Below are positions 47,762-56,130 of a stretch of 64,000 bases of DNA, piece after piece (positions within the stretch are counted from its first letter, which is position 1; the number at the start of each line of letters is the position of its first letter). The DNA is taken from positions 1-64,000 of the forward strand of contig NZ_CP175562.1 of NCBI RefSeq assembly GCF_046097105.1, in the 5' to 3' direction. The notes beneath the pieces are model-generated. The model ran no database searches. It worked only from the letters and a program-made list of their open reading frames with translations, and was not told the DNA's origin. This DNA comes from Natroniella sp046097105 (GTDB taxonomy: Bacteria > Bacillota > Halanaerobiia > Halobacteroidales > Halobacteroidaceae). Position numbers and translations under genes: made by a program.

Positions 47762-48127
47762 ATGGGGAAGTTAAGCAAGCGTGAAGCTAAAAGGAGACGA
47801 CATCAGCGAGTGCGTAATAAAGTAAAAGGTAAACCAGATCGACCTCGGTTAAGTGTATATAGAAGTTTAGATAATATTTATGTTCAGGTAATTGATGATT
47901 TTGCTGGTGAAACATTAGCTTCTGCCTCCACTGTTGATACTGAAATTAAAGGTGAAATTGAAAATGGTGGTAATAAAGAAGCAGCTAAGGTTGTTGGAGA
48001 ATATATTGCTGAACGAGCTTTAGATAAAGGAATTAATAAGGTTATTTTTGATCGTGGCGGAAATGATTATCATGGTCGAGTTAAAGCTTTAGCAGAAGCC
48101 GCAAGAGAAAATGGACTAAAATTCTAG
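47762..48127 (+). CDS. rplR: 50S ribosomal protein L18
   Basis: A 121-residue 5S rRNA-binding protein. It starts MGKLSKREAKRRRHQRVRNK, with RPRLSVYRSLDNIYVQVIDD (about 29-48) and the end FDRGGNDYHGRVKALAEAAR. AAAGGAGGGG lies before ATG 47762; a TTG at 47741 would run through that site and is rejected. Confidence 0.97.
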   Translation: MGKLSKREAKRRRHQRVRNKVKGKPDRPRLSVYRSLDNIYVQVIDDFAGETLASASTVDTEIKGEIENGGNKEAAKVVGEYIAERALDKGINKVIFDRGGNDYHGRVKALAEAARENGLKF

Positions 48128-48155
48128 TAGTCTATGATGAGAAGGAGGGAAAATG

Positions 48156-48659
48156 ATGAATAAAAATATTGATCCTGAAAAGTTGGATTTAAGTGAACGT
48201 GTTGTTAATATTAGCCGCGTATCTAAGGTAGTTAAAGGTGGGCGCCGATTTAGTTTTAGTGCTTTAGTAGTTGTTGGTGATGGTAACGGACATGTTGGAG
48301 CTGCTATTGGAAAAGCAAATGAGGTTCCTGATTCTATTCATAAAGGAATTGACGCTGCTAAGAAGAACTTAGTTAAGGTAGCCTTAAAGGATACTACGAT
48401 TCCTCATGAGATTACTGGAGTTTTTGGTGCTGGAAGAGTTTTGCTAAAACCAGCAGCAGAAGGTACTGGAGTAATTGCGGGAGGAGCTGTCCGTGCTGTG
48501 ATTGAATTAGCAGGAATTAAGGACATCTTAACTAAATCATTAGGATCAGATAATCCAATCAATATGGTTAGAGCAACAATTCAAGGGTTAAATAGCTTAA
48601 AAGATGCTGAAAAGGTTGCCCAGTTAAGAGGTAAAACTGTAGAAGAATTACTAGGTTAA
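48156..48659 (+). CDS. rpsE: 30S ribosomal protein S5
   Basis: A 167-residue protein of the mRNA entry and fidelity region. It has RVSKVVKGGRRFSFSALVVV, GNGHVGAAIGKANEVPDSI and AGGAVRAVIELAGIKDILTK. ATG 48156 is seven bases from GGAGG, so it is preferred over ATG 48153. The usual next gene rpmD (L30) is missing; rplO follows after 34 bases. Confidence 0.97.
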   Translation: MNKNIDPEKLDLSERVVNISRVSKVVKGGRRFSFSALVVVGDGNGHVGAAIGKANEVPDSIHKGIDAAKKNLVKVALKDTTIPHEITGVFGAGRVLLKPAAEGTGVIAGGAVRAVIELAGIKDILTKSLGSDNPINMVRATIQGLNSLKDAEKVAQLRGKTVEELLG

Positions 48660-48693
48660 TTAAAGAACAGGAGATAATGAGGGGGTGAAGATA

Positions 48694-49137
48694 ATGAAAT
48701 TACATGAATTAAAGCCAGCTCAAGGATCTAAAAGCAAGAAAAAGAGAGTAGGAAGAGGTATTGGGTCAGGTAAAGGAAAGACTTCTGGTCGAGGACATAA
48801 AGGGCAGAATGCTCGTTCAGGTGGTGGAGTAAGAGTTGCTTTTGAAGGAGGACAGACTCCTTTATTTAAAAGACTTCCTAAACATGGTTTTTCCAATGCT
48901 AAATTCAAAAAAGAGTTTGCAATTGTCAACGTTGAAGAACTTAATAAGTTTGATGATGGTTCAGAGGTTACAATTGAAAAATTACAAGAAATAGGGTTAA
49001 TTGACAAGGTGAAGGATGGAGTTAAAATTTTAGGTGATGGTAAGTTGGAGAAGAGTCTGACTGTTAAAGCTAATAAATTCAGTAAATCCGCAGTTGAGAA
49101 AATAGAGGGTGCTGAAGGAAAGGTAGAGGTGGTATAA
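48694..49137 (+). CDS. rplO: 50S ribosomal protein L15
   Basis: A 147-residue protein. It begins MKLHELKPAQGSKSKKKRVG, followed by the Gly/Arg-rich GRGIGSGKGKTSGRGHKGQ (about 20-38), and the C-terminal LTVKANKFSKSAVEKIEGAG-like segment. GGGGGTGAAG precedes ATG 48694. It directly follows rpsE because rpmD is absent, and leads into secY after three bases. Confidence 0.97.
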   Translation: MKLHELKPAQGSKSKKKRVGRGIGSGKGKTSGRGHKGQNARSGGGVRVAFEGGQTPLFKRLPKHGFSNAKFKKEFAIVNVEELNKFDDGSEVTIEKLQEIGLIDKVKDGVKILGDGKLEKSLTVKANKFSKSAVEKIEGAEGKVEVV

Positions 49138-49140
49138 TAA

Positions 49141-50400
49141 ATGTTATCAGCTCTAGGTAGTGCATTTCAGGTTAAAGAATTGAGAGGCAAAATTCTATTT
49201 ATGTTAGCAATGGTTGCTGTCTATCGAATTGGAGCCCAAATTCCAGTTCCAGGTATTGACCCTCAAGTATTACAAGAGTTGTTTCGTGGTGAAGGGGTAT
49301 TAGGATTTCTTGATATGTTTGCTGGAGGGGCTCTATCTAATTTCACTATTTTTGCTTTAAGTATCAGCCCTTATATTACTGCGTCTATTATAATGCAATT
49401 ATTAACTGTTGTGATTCCTAAACTAGAAGAACTTTCTAAGCAAGGGCAAGAAGGTCAAAAGGTTATTACGCAGTATACGCGATATGCTACTGTTTTATTA
49501 GGAATAATTCAGGGTGTTGGTATTACTTTGATGATCAGAAATCATGGTGCTATAGCTAACCCTAATTTTTTCAATTTGTTTACAATTGTTATTACTTTGA
49601 CAGCCGGAACTGTATTTTTGATGTGGCTTGGAGAACAGATAACAGAGTATGGAATTGGAAATGGAATTTCAATTTTAATTACTGTGTCAATCTTATCTAG
49701 GTTTCCTACAGGAGTTGCTACTACATTTAGGGAGTTAAGAGCAGGGGCAATTAACATTTTCAACTTGGCACTATTTTTAGTGATTGCAGTAATTGTGATT
49801 GGGGCAATTGTTTATATTCATGAAGGCCAAAGAAAGATTCCTGTTCAATATTCTAAGCGAGTAGTAGGACGTAAAGTATATGGAGGGCAATCAACTCATA
49901 TCCCGATGAAGATTAATCAAGCAGGGGTAATGCCAGTGATTTTTGCTTCTTCAGTATTATTATTTCCAGCTACTATTGCTCAATTTATTCAACAAGATTG
50001 GGCAGCGGCAATAGCAAGGCTTCTAACTCCAGGCTCTTGGTTATATACTATTATATATGCTGTATTAATTATCTTCTTTACTTATTTTTATACAGCAATC
50101 AGCTTTAATCCAATTGAAGTAGCAGATAATATGAAAAAGCGGGGTGGATTTATACCTGGAAGACGTCCAGGACGACCAACTGCCCAGTATTTAGATAAAG
50201 TTTTAACTCGAATCACCTTATTTGGCGCAATTTTCTTGGCAATTATTGCTGTTATACCAGACTTTATTATTGTATTGACGGGTATTGAAGCAAGGTTTGG
50301 TGGAACTGCTTTGTTGATTGTAATTGGTGTTACTTTGCAAACAATGAAACAAGTAGAAACCCAGTTATTAGCAAGGCATTATGAAGGTTTTATGAAATAA
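49141..50400 (+). CDS. secY: SecY, protein translocase channel
   Basis: A 419-residue membrane protein with ten predicted helices. It begins LGSAFQVKELRGKILFMLAM, has the plug-region IPVPGIDPQ near 35, SISPYITASIIMQLL near 77, the cytosolic loop QRKIPVQYSKR, and PIEVADNMKKRGGFIPGRRPG near 330, a SecY signature. It partners with SecE (25513). The position between rplO and adk is standard. Confidence 0.98.
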   Translation: MLSALGSAFQVKELRGKILFMLAMVAVYRIGAQIPVPGIDPQVLQELFRGEGVLGFLDMFAGGALSNFTIFALSISPYITASIIMQLLTVVIPKLEELSKQGQEGQKVITQYTRYATVLLGIIQGVGITLMIRNHGAIANPNFFNLFTIVITLTAGTVFLMWLGEQITEYGIGNGISILITVSILSRFPTGVATTFRELRAGAINIFNLALFLVIAVIVIGAIVYIHEGQRKIPVQYSKRVVGRKVYGGQSTHIPMKINQAGVMPVIFASSVLLFPATIAQFIQQDWAAAIARLLTPGSWLYTIIYAVLIIFFTYFYTAISFNPIEVADNMKKRGGFIPGRRPGRPTAQYLDKVLTRITLFGAIFLAIIAVIPDFIIVLTGIEARFGGTALLIVIGVTLQTMKQVETQLLARHYEGFMK

Positions 50401-50419
50401 TTTCAAGGAGTGATAAAGT

Positions 50420-51070
50420 ATGTATTTGTTATTAGTTGGCCCTCCGGGAGCAGGCAAAGGAACGCAAGCGAAAAGACTTGCAAAAGCGTATTCTATTCCT
50501 CATATTGCTACTGGAGATATCTTTCGAGAGGCAATTAAAAATGAAACTCCTTTAGGAAAAAAAGCCAAAGAATATATTGACCAAGGAAAATTAGTGCCTG
50601 ATGAAGTTACTATTGGAATGGTTGAAGAAAGACTATCTAGAGATGACTGCCAAAAAGGTTTCATTCTAGATGGGTTTCCTCGAACTGTAAATCAAGCTGA
50701 TGCATTAACTAATATTTTAGAGGATTTAGAAATTTGTTTAGATATTGTATTTAATATTAACGTTAGTGATCAAGAGGTTATTAATCGTCTATCTGGAAGA
50801 CGAGTCTGTTCTGAATGTGGAGCAAGCTTTCATATTGAATTTAGCCCACCACAAGAGACAGGAGTTTGTGATGAATGTGATGGAGGATTATATCAACGAG
50901 ATGATGATAATCCAGAGACAATTAAAGAGCGACTGGTTGTTTATTCTAAACAAACTGCTCCTTTAATTGATTATTATCAAGAACGTGATCTTATATGTGT
51001 AATTGATGGAGAAAAAAATCCTGAACAAGTCTTTGTAAAGATAAAAGAAGCTTTAGAGGCGATAAAGTAA
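50420..51070 (+). CDS. adk: Adenylate kinase, zinc-LID type
   Basis: A 216-residue kinase for AMP + ATP to two ADP. It has the P-loop GPPGAGKGT (7-15), DGFPRT (about 84-89) and a long LID domain with four cysteines, Cys130, Cys133, Cys150 and Cys153, that bind zinc as in Gram-positive enzymes. It is joined to map with no gap. The secY-adk-map order is typical. Confidence 0.98.
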   Translation: MYLLLVGPPGAGKGTQAKRLAKAYSIPHIATGDIFREAIKNETPLGKKAKEYIDQGKLVPDEVTIGMVEERLSRDDCQKGFILDGFPRTVNQADALTNILEDLEICLDIVFNINVSDQEVINRLSGRRVCSECGASFHIEFSPPQETGVCDECDGGLYQRDDDNPETIKERLVVYSKQTAPLIDYYQERDLICVIDGEKNPEQVFVKIKEALEAIK

Positions 51071-51817
51071 ATGATTATTAGAAAATCTTCTCGTGAAATA
51101 GATATTATGAGGAAGGCTGGTCAGATTGTAGCTCAAACTCATGCTGTGTTAGCTGAAAAGATTGAAGCTGGAATTACTACCCAAGAAATTGATCAAATAG
51201 CAGAAGAGTTTATTCGTGCTCAAGGAGCTAAGCCTGCTTTTAAAGGGTATCAAGGTTTTCCCAGTACTGTCTGTATTGCTATTAATGAACAGGTTGTTCA
51301 TGGTATTCCAAGTTCACGTCACCTTGAAACAGGTGATATTATAGGTCTTGATATTGGGGCTGTTGTTGATGGATATTATGGAGATGCTGCTCGAACTTTA
51401 CCAGTTGGCCAAGTATCTGAAAAAGCAGAAAGGTTACTGACTGTAACTGAAGAGTCTTTGTTTAAGGGGATTGAGAAAGTAAAAGTTGGTAATAGGATCT
51501 CAGATATCTCTAATGCAGTACAGCAACATGCAGAACAAGCAGGTTATTCTGTAGTACGTAGATTTGTTGGTCATGGGATTGGGCGGAATATGCATGAAGA
51601 TCCCCAAATTCCTAATTTTGGATCTCCAGGACGAGGTCCTAGATTGAAAGCGGGTATGGTTTTAGCAATTGAACCAATGATTAATGCTGGAGGTTATGAA
51701 GTAGAAACTTTAGATGATAACTGGACTGTGGTAACTTGTGATGGTGAGCTATCTGCTCATTTTGAACATACTGTTGCTGTTACTGACTCAGGGTTTCGAA
51801 TTTTAACCAAGGCTTAA
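51071..51817 (+). CDS. map: Methionine aminopeptidase, type I
   Basis: A 248-residue metalloenzyme that removes the initiator Met. Metal ligands fall in GLDIGAVVDGYYGDAART (two Asp), VGHGIGRNMHEDPQIPN (His), AIEPMI (Glu) and SAHFEHTVAV (Glu). The conserved substrate His is in NEQVVHGIPS. It starts on the base after the adk stop. A new promoter for infA follows it. The KOW-domain gene often found between map and infA in Bacillota is absent. Confidence 0.98.
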   Translation: MIIRKSSREIDIMRKAGQIVAQTHAVLAEKIEAGITTQEIDQIAEEFIRAQGAKPAFKGYQGFPSTVCIAINEQVVHGIPSSRHLETGDIIGLDIGAVVDGYYGDAARTLPVGQVSEKAERLLTVTEESLFKGIEKVKVGNRISDISNAVQQHAEQAGYSVVRRFVGHGIGRNMHEDPQIPNFGSPGRGPRLKAGMVLAIEPMINAGGYEVETLDDNWTVVTCDGELSAHFEHTVAVTDSGFRILTKA

Positions 51818-51847
51818 TTGCATAAAATATCTGTTATATGATATAAT
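51818..51847 (+). promoter_or_regulatory. Sigma-A promoter of infA and the alpha cluster
   Basis: TTGCAT (51818-51823), an 18-bp spacer and a perfect TATAAT (51842-51847), overlapping the end of map. Confidence 0.7.
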
Positions 51848-51909
51848 AGTATATTGAAGTAATAAAATGGGTTTATGTTAAATTTACTAGAGGGGGTTAA
51901 GGATAGTCA

Positions 51910-52131
51910 ATGGCAAAAGAAGAGCCGATTGAAGTAGAAGGTACTGTGGTTGAACCGTTACCTAATGCAAAGTTTAGAGTTGAATTAGAGAATGGTCATA
52001 AGGTATTAGCGCATGTTTCTGGAAAGATGAGAATGAACTTTATTCGAATCTTACCAGGAGATAAAGTAACAGTTGAGTTATCACCTTATGATTTAAGTCG
52101 AGGCCGAATTACTTATCGTCATAAATCTTAA
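51910..52131 (+). CDS. infA: Translation initiation factor IF-1
   Basis: A 73-residue OB-fold factor that blocks the A site during initiation. It has EEPIEVEGTVVEPLPNAKFR, the VLAHVSGKMRMNFIRILPGD core and the DLSRGRITYRHK end. Family length is 72. A ribosome binding site AGGGGG lies about 13 bases upstream. It has its own promoter. Confidence 0.98.
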   Translation: MAKEEPIEVEGTVVEPLPNAKFRVELENGHKVLAHVSGKMRMNFIRILPGDKVTVELSPYDLSRGRITYRHKS

Positions 52132-52170
52132 ATCAAGCTATATTTAAGCTAGATAGAAGGAGGGTTAGAA

Positions 52171-52284
52171 TTGAAAGTTCGACCATCAGTAAAACCTATT
52201 TGTGATAAATGTAAAGTTGTTCGTCGTAAAGGAAGAGTTTATGTTATTTGTGAAAATCCCAAACACAAACAACGACAAGGATAA
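52171..52284 (+). CDS. rpmJ: 50S ribosomal protein L36
   Basis: A 37-codon gene starting MKVRPSVKPICDKCK with TTG as start; GAAGGAGGG lies upstream. Zinc ligands Cys11, Cys14, Cys27 and His32 are all present, so this is the zinc-binding form. It lies between infA and rpsM as usual. Confidence 0.95.
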   Translation: MKVRPSVKPICDKCKVVRRKGRVYVICENPKHKQRQG

Positions 52285-52317
52285 ATTATTAACAATTAAT
52301 TAGGAGGTGTTATAGTT

Positions 52318-52683
52318 ATGGCACGGATTGAAGGTGTTGATTTACCGCGGAATAAAAGGGTTGAAGTTGGATTAACCTATATTTATGGTATTGGCAGATC
52401 AACTGCCCAAAAGATCTTAGATGCAGCTGGTATTGATCCTGATACAAGAGTACGTGATTTAACTGAAGGTGAAGTAGCTAAGTTACGTAAAGTAATTGAT
52501 GAGGAGTATCTTGTAGAAGGAGAATTACGTCGTGAAGTAAGAGGTAATATCAAGCGTTTAAAAGATATTGGTTCTTATAGAGGATTAAGGCATAAGCGGG
52601 GTCTTCCAGTTAGGGGACAAAGAACTCAGACTAATGCACGGACTAGAAAAGGACCTAAAAGGACTGTCGGAGTAAGTAGATAG
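52318..52683 (+). CDS. rpsM: 30S ribosomal protein S13
   Basis: A 121-residue head protein making bridges to the large subunit. It starts MARIEGVDLPRNKRVEVGLT, has YIYGIGRSTAQKIL, and ends with the basic RGLRHKRGLPVRGQRTQTNA and RTRKGPKRTVG tail. AGGAGGTG is its ribosome binding site. Confidence 0.98.
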   Translation: MARIEGVDLPRNKRVEVGLTYIYGIGRSTAQKILDAAGIDPDTRVRDLTEGEVAKLRKVIDEEYLVEGELRREVRGNIKRLKDIGSYRGLRHKRGLPVRGQRTQTNARTRKGPKRTVGVSR

Positions 52684-52725
52684 AGCTAAGTAATTTAGAA
52701 TCTAATTTATGCAAGGGGGGATAAT

Positions 52726-53106
52726 ATGGCACGTCGAAAGAATAAAAAGAAGAAATTAAGAGTAGAAAAAGGTCAAGCACATATTAGATCTACTTTTAAT
52801 AATACAATTGTTACCTTAACTGATAGAAAAGGAAATACAATTGCATGGTCAAGTGCAGGTAACTTAGGATTTGAAGGTTCACGAAAGAGTACTCCTTATG
52901 CTGCTCAAATGGCTGCTGATAATGCAGCAAAGGAAGCACAAGAATATGGATTGAAAGAAGTTGAAGTATTTGTTAAAGGGCCTGGTTCTGGTCGTGAAGC
53001 GGCTATTCGTGCTTTACAAGCAACTGGAATAGAAGTAACTTTGATTAAAGATGTAACTCCTATTCCACACAATGGTTGTAGACCACCAAAACGTCGTAGA
53101 GTATAA
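52726..53106 (+). CDS. rpsK: 30S ribosomal protein S11
   Basis: A 126-residue platform protein. It has VEKGQAHIRSTFNNTIVTLT (about 13-32), WSSAGNLGFEGSRKSTPYAA, and the C-terminal signature DVTPIPHNGCRPPKRRRV. GGGGGG precedes ATG. It lies between rpsM and rpsD. Confidence 0.98.
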   Translation: MARRKNKKKKLRVEKGQAHIRSTFNNTIVTLTDRKGNTIAWSSAGNLGFEGSRKSTPYAAQMAADNAAKEAQEYGLKEVEVFVKGPGSGREAAIRALQATGIEVTLIKDVTPIPHNGCRPPKRRRV

Positions 53107-53145
53107 TTTATAGCTTTAAATATAATTGTGGAGGTGTATATAAAT

Positions 53146-53775
53146 ATGGCAAGATATACTGGTCCAGTTTGTCGACAATGTCGACAACAAGGGGAAAAGT
53201 TATTCTTGAAAGGTGAAAGGTGCTATTCTGATAAATGTGCAATTGAACGTCGCTCTTATGCACCTGGTGAACATGGTAAAAAACGTCGTAGAAAACCATC
53301 TGAATTTGGTTTGCAATTACGAGAGAAGCAGAAAGTAAGAAGGGTTTATGGAGTATTAGAGAATCAATTTAATAGGTATTTTGAAACAGCAGAAAGAAAA
53401 CCAGGAATTACTGGTGAAAATTTCTTAAAGATACTAGAGCGTAGATTAGATAATGCTGTATATAGATTAGGGTTTGCTGCTTCAAGAAATGAAGCTAGGC
53501 AGCTTGTAAGGCATGGACATATTGAAGTTAATGGTAGTCGAGTTGATATTCCTTCTTATCAAGTAGAAGAAGGAGATTTAATTGGAGTTAAAGAAGCTAG
53601 CAAAGATATGAAAAGAATTAAAGAAAATATCGAAATGAATGCTAATTTGGAAACTCCTTCTTGGTTACAAGTTAATTTTGAGAAAAAAGAAGGAAAAGTA
53701 TTAACTGAGCCTGTTCGAGAAGAGATTGACATTCCAATTAAAGAACAGTTGATTGTAGAGTTTTACTCTAGATAA
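53146..53775 (+). CDS. rpsD: 30S ribosomal protein S4, zinc-finger type
   Basis: A 209-residue primary binding protein. Cys9, Cys12, Cys26 and Cys31 near the N-terminus form the zinc site of C+ S4. The S4 RNA-binding domain spans about 95-160 (LERRLDNAVYRLGFAASRNE, ARQLVRHGHIEVNGSRVDIP). ATG 53146 fits the family; GGAGGTG lies about nine bases upstream. An earlier ATG at 53128 would overlap that site. Confidence 0.97.
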   Translation: MARYTGPVCRQCRQQGEKLFLKGERCYSDKCAIERRSYAPGEHGKKRRRKPSEFGLQLREKQKVRRVYGVLENQFNRYFETAERKPGITGENFLKILERRLDNAVYRLGFAASRNEARQLVRHGHIEVNGSRVDIPSYQVEEGDLIGVKEASKDMKRIKENIEMNANLETPSWLQVNFEKKEGKVLTEPVREEIDIPIKEQLIVEFYSR

Positions 53776-53866
53776 TAATTAGAGTTTTCATATTTGCTGC
53801 CCAAAAGTTATCACCCTCAGCTAATTGTAGTAAATTTAGTTTATTATAAGGGAGGGTTAAAAATTA

Positions 53867-54808
53867 ATGATTGAAATTCAGAAACCGTCAATTGAACGTA
53901 TTGAATCTACAGATGATTATGGTAAGTTTGTTGTTTCTCCTTTAGAGAGAGGGTATGGCATTACTTTAGGTAACTCTTTAAGGAGGATTATGTTGTCATC
54001 CTTACCAGGTGTTGCAATAACTTCTATTAAGATAGAAGGAGTTCGTCATGAATTTTCTACTGTGCCAGGAGTTGTAGAAGATGTAACAGATATCATCTTA
54101 AATTTAAAAGAAGTAATTATAAATATGGATGAACAAGAGCCTCAGACTCTGCGAGTAGAAGCAAGTGGCGAAGGAGAAGTTGTTGCTGGAGATTTTCAAG
54201 TAAGTGGTAATCTAGAAATTTTAAATCCAGAATTACACATTGCTACTTTATCAGCCGAAGCAGATTTTAGGTTAGAAGCTACTGTAGAGCAGGGGCGAGG
54301 GTATGTTACTGCAGAAGAAAATGAAGATGATGAACATATAATAGGAGTAATACCTATTGATTCTTCTTTTTCACCTATTGAAAGAGTTAATTTCAAGGTA
54401 GAAGATGCTCGTGTAGGTAACAGAAGTGATTTTGATAGGTTAATGTTGGAAGTCAAGACTGATGGAAGCATTGATCCAGAGGAATCTATTAGTTTAGCTG
54501 CTAAAGTTATTGAAGAACATCTAGACCTATTCATTAATTTAAATGAAGAAATTAACGATACAGATATCATGGTGGAGAAGGAAGAAGAAGAGAAAGATAA
54601 AATCTTAGAAACTACAATTGAAGAATTAGAATTATCAGTTCGTTCTTCTAATTGTTTAAAAAGAGCTGGAATTAATACTGTTGAGGAATTAACTGATATA
54701 ACAGAAGATGACCTGATGAAAGTTAGAAATTTAGGTAAAAAATCATTGCAGGAGATTAAGGCTAAATTAGCTGAATTAGATTTATCTTTAAGACAGCCTG
54801 AGTTATAA
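53867..54808 (+). CDS. rpoA: RNA polymerase alpha subunit
   Basis: A 313-residue subunit. The N-terminal assembly domain (about 1-230) includes SPLERGYGITLGNSLRRIML and IKIEGVRHEFSTVPGVVEDV. After an acidic linker, the C-terminal domain (about 250-310) contains ELELSVRSSNCLKRAGINTV and VRNLGKKSLQEIKAKL, which contact UP elements and activators. AGGGAGGG lies upstream. The 91-base gap before it holds no clear promoter. Confidence 0.98.
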   Translation: MIEIQKPSIERIESTDDYGKFVVSPLERGYGITLGNSLRRIMLSSLPGVAITSIKIEGVRHEFSTVPGVVEDVTDIILNLKEVIINMDEQEPQTLRVEASGEGEVVAGDFQVSGNLEILNPELHIATLSAEADFRLEATVEQGRGYVTAEENEDDEHIIGVIPIDSSFSPIERVNFKVEDARVGNRSDFDRLMLEVKTDGSIDPEESISLAAKVIEEHLDLFINLNEEINDTDIMVEKEEEEKDKILETTIEELELSVRSSNCLKRAGINTVEELTDITEDDLMKVRNLGKKSLQEIKAKLAELDLSLRQPEL

Positions 54809-54836
54809 AATTGAATTGAAGAAGGAGGGGTTAGTT

Positions 54837-55178
54837 ATGGCTCAAAGAAAATTAAGTCGCAAGAGTTCATCACGTAAAGCTTTGCTAGTTTCACTAGCTA
54901 CTGCTTTATTTAAAAATGAGCGAATTGAAACTACTGAGCCCAAAGCTAAGGAAGCAAGAAGATTTGCTGAGAAGCTAGTTACTAAAGCTAAAAAGGGTAC
55001 TCAACATGCTCGTAGACAAGTAATGGGCCAACTTCAAGATAGAGAAGCAGTAGAAGCTTTATTTGATGAAATTGCACCACGATTTGCTGATCGTCAAGGA
55101 GGATATACTCGAATTATGAAATTAGGACCAAGAAGAGGCGATGCAGCACCAATGGTTATTTTAGAATTAGTAGAATAA
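54837..55178 (+). CDS. rplQ: 50S ribosomal protein L17
   Basis: A 113-residue protein near the tunnel exit. It reads AQRKLSRKSSSRKALLVSLA at the start and ends PRRGDAAPMVILELVE. ATG 54837 fits GAAGGAGGGG; a start at 54816 would cover that site. It is the last gene of the merged ribosomal cluster, followed by a composite hairpin. Confidence 0.97.
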   Translation: MAQRKLSRKSSSRKALLVSLATALFKNERIETTEPKAKEARRFAEKLVTKAKKGTQHARRQVMGQLQDREAVEALFDEIAPRFADRQGGYTRIMKLGPRRGDAAPMVILELVE

Positions 55179-55192
55179 GCTCAATTATTATT

Positions 55193-55273
55193 AAACAGCC
55201 ATCTAAATTGAATAATACTGGACGTCCAGCTCTTCTTTTTTCTTCGTCCGGTATGATCAATGGCTGTTTTTCT
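55193..55273 (+). terminator. Two-tier terminator structure after rplQ
   Basis: An outer stem AAACAGCCAT (55193-55202) pairs with ATGGCTGTTT (55260-55269), followed by a T-run. Inside it, ATACTGGACG (55215-55224) pairs with CGTCCGGTAT (55245-55254), with a T-rich loop. The inner ACTGGACGTCCAG is itself palindromic. The outer stem looks like a terminator; the nested part is unusual. Confidence 0.7.
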
Positions 55274-55293
55274 TATACTAGGTTGGTGAGAAG

Positions 55294-56130
55294 ATGCCAT
55301 TAATTGAAATTGCGGATCTATATTATCGTTATAAAAAAGAGCAAAGCTGGATACTAAAAGGGGTCGATTTAGAAGTTGATTCTGGAGAGTTTGTTGTGAT
55401 TGTAGGTCATAATGGATCAGGAAAATCTACTTTAGCTAAGATGTTAAATGGATTATTGGTACCAAATGAGGGAGAAGTTTTAGTTAACGGTAAAGCTACT
55501 TCTAGGGAAGAAAACATTTGGGAGATTAGAAGACAAATAGGAATGGTTTTTCAAAATCCTGATAACCAACTGGTAGCTAATATTGTAGAAGAAGATATAG
55601 CTTTTGGCCCAGAAAATCTAGGACTAGAGTCAGCAGTAATAAAAAAAAGAGTTGAAGAAGCACTAGAAGTAGTTGGAATGAATGAATTTAGGCGTAATGC
55701 TCCTCATAATTTATCAGGCGGACAAAAACAGAGAATAGCTATTGCAGGCATCTTAGCAATGCACCCTAAATGTTTAGTGCTAGATGAACCAACAGCTATG
55801 TTAGATCCGGTTGGTAGAAAAGAAGTAATGGCAACTGTGAAAGAATTGAACCAACAATTAGGAATGGCAGTTGTTCATATCACTCATTTTATGTCGGAGG
55901 CATTATTAGCAGATAGGATTATTGTGATGGATCAAGGGCAGATTGTTTTAGAGGGTACTCCGAAAGAAATATTTAGCCAAGTAGATGAGATTAAAAAATA
56001 TCATCTAGATGTTCCGCAATCAACTGAATTGGCTTTTCGGTTATCTCAGGCAGGCTTAGATATCCCTCCTGATATTTTTAATGTAGATGAGTTGGTGGAA
56101 AAGTTATGTTACTTGAAGTCAAAGAATTAA
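55294..56130 (+). CDS. ecfA1: ECF transporter ATP-binding protein EcfA1
   Basis: A 278-residue ABC ATPase of the shared energy-coupling module for vitamin and metal uptake. Walker A GHNGSGKST (about 39-47), Q-loop FQNPDNQLVA, signature LSGGQKQR (about 141-148), Walker B CLVLDEPTAMLDP and the switch His in VVHITHF are present. Its end overlaps ecfA2 by 25 bases. Substrate-binding S components are not in this window and are probably elsewhere in the genome. Confidence 0.95.
   Translation: MPLIEIADLYYRYKKEQSWILKGVDLEVDSGEFVVIVGHNGSGKSTLAKMLNGLLVPNEGEVLVNGKATSREENIWEIRRQIGMVFQNPDNQLVANIVEEDIAFGPENLGLESAVIKKRVEEALEVVGMNEFRRNAPHNLSGGQKQRIAIAGILAMHPKCLVLDEPTAMLDPVGRKEVMATVKELNQQLGMAVVHITHFMSEALLADRIIVMDQGQIVLEGTPKEIFSQVDEIKKYHLDVPQSTELAFRLSQAGLDIPPDIFNVDELVEKLCYLKSKN

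Noticed and set aside
55193..55293. A vitamin riboswitch ahead of the ECF module
   Set aside because: No conserved core of a known riboswitch class is visible; the structure reads best as a terminator with a nested stem.
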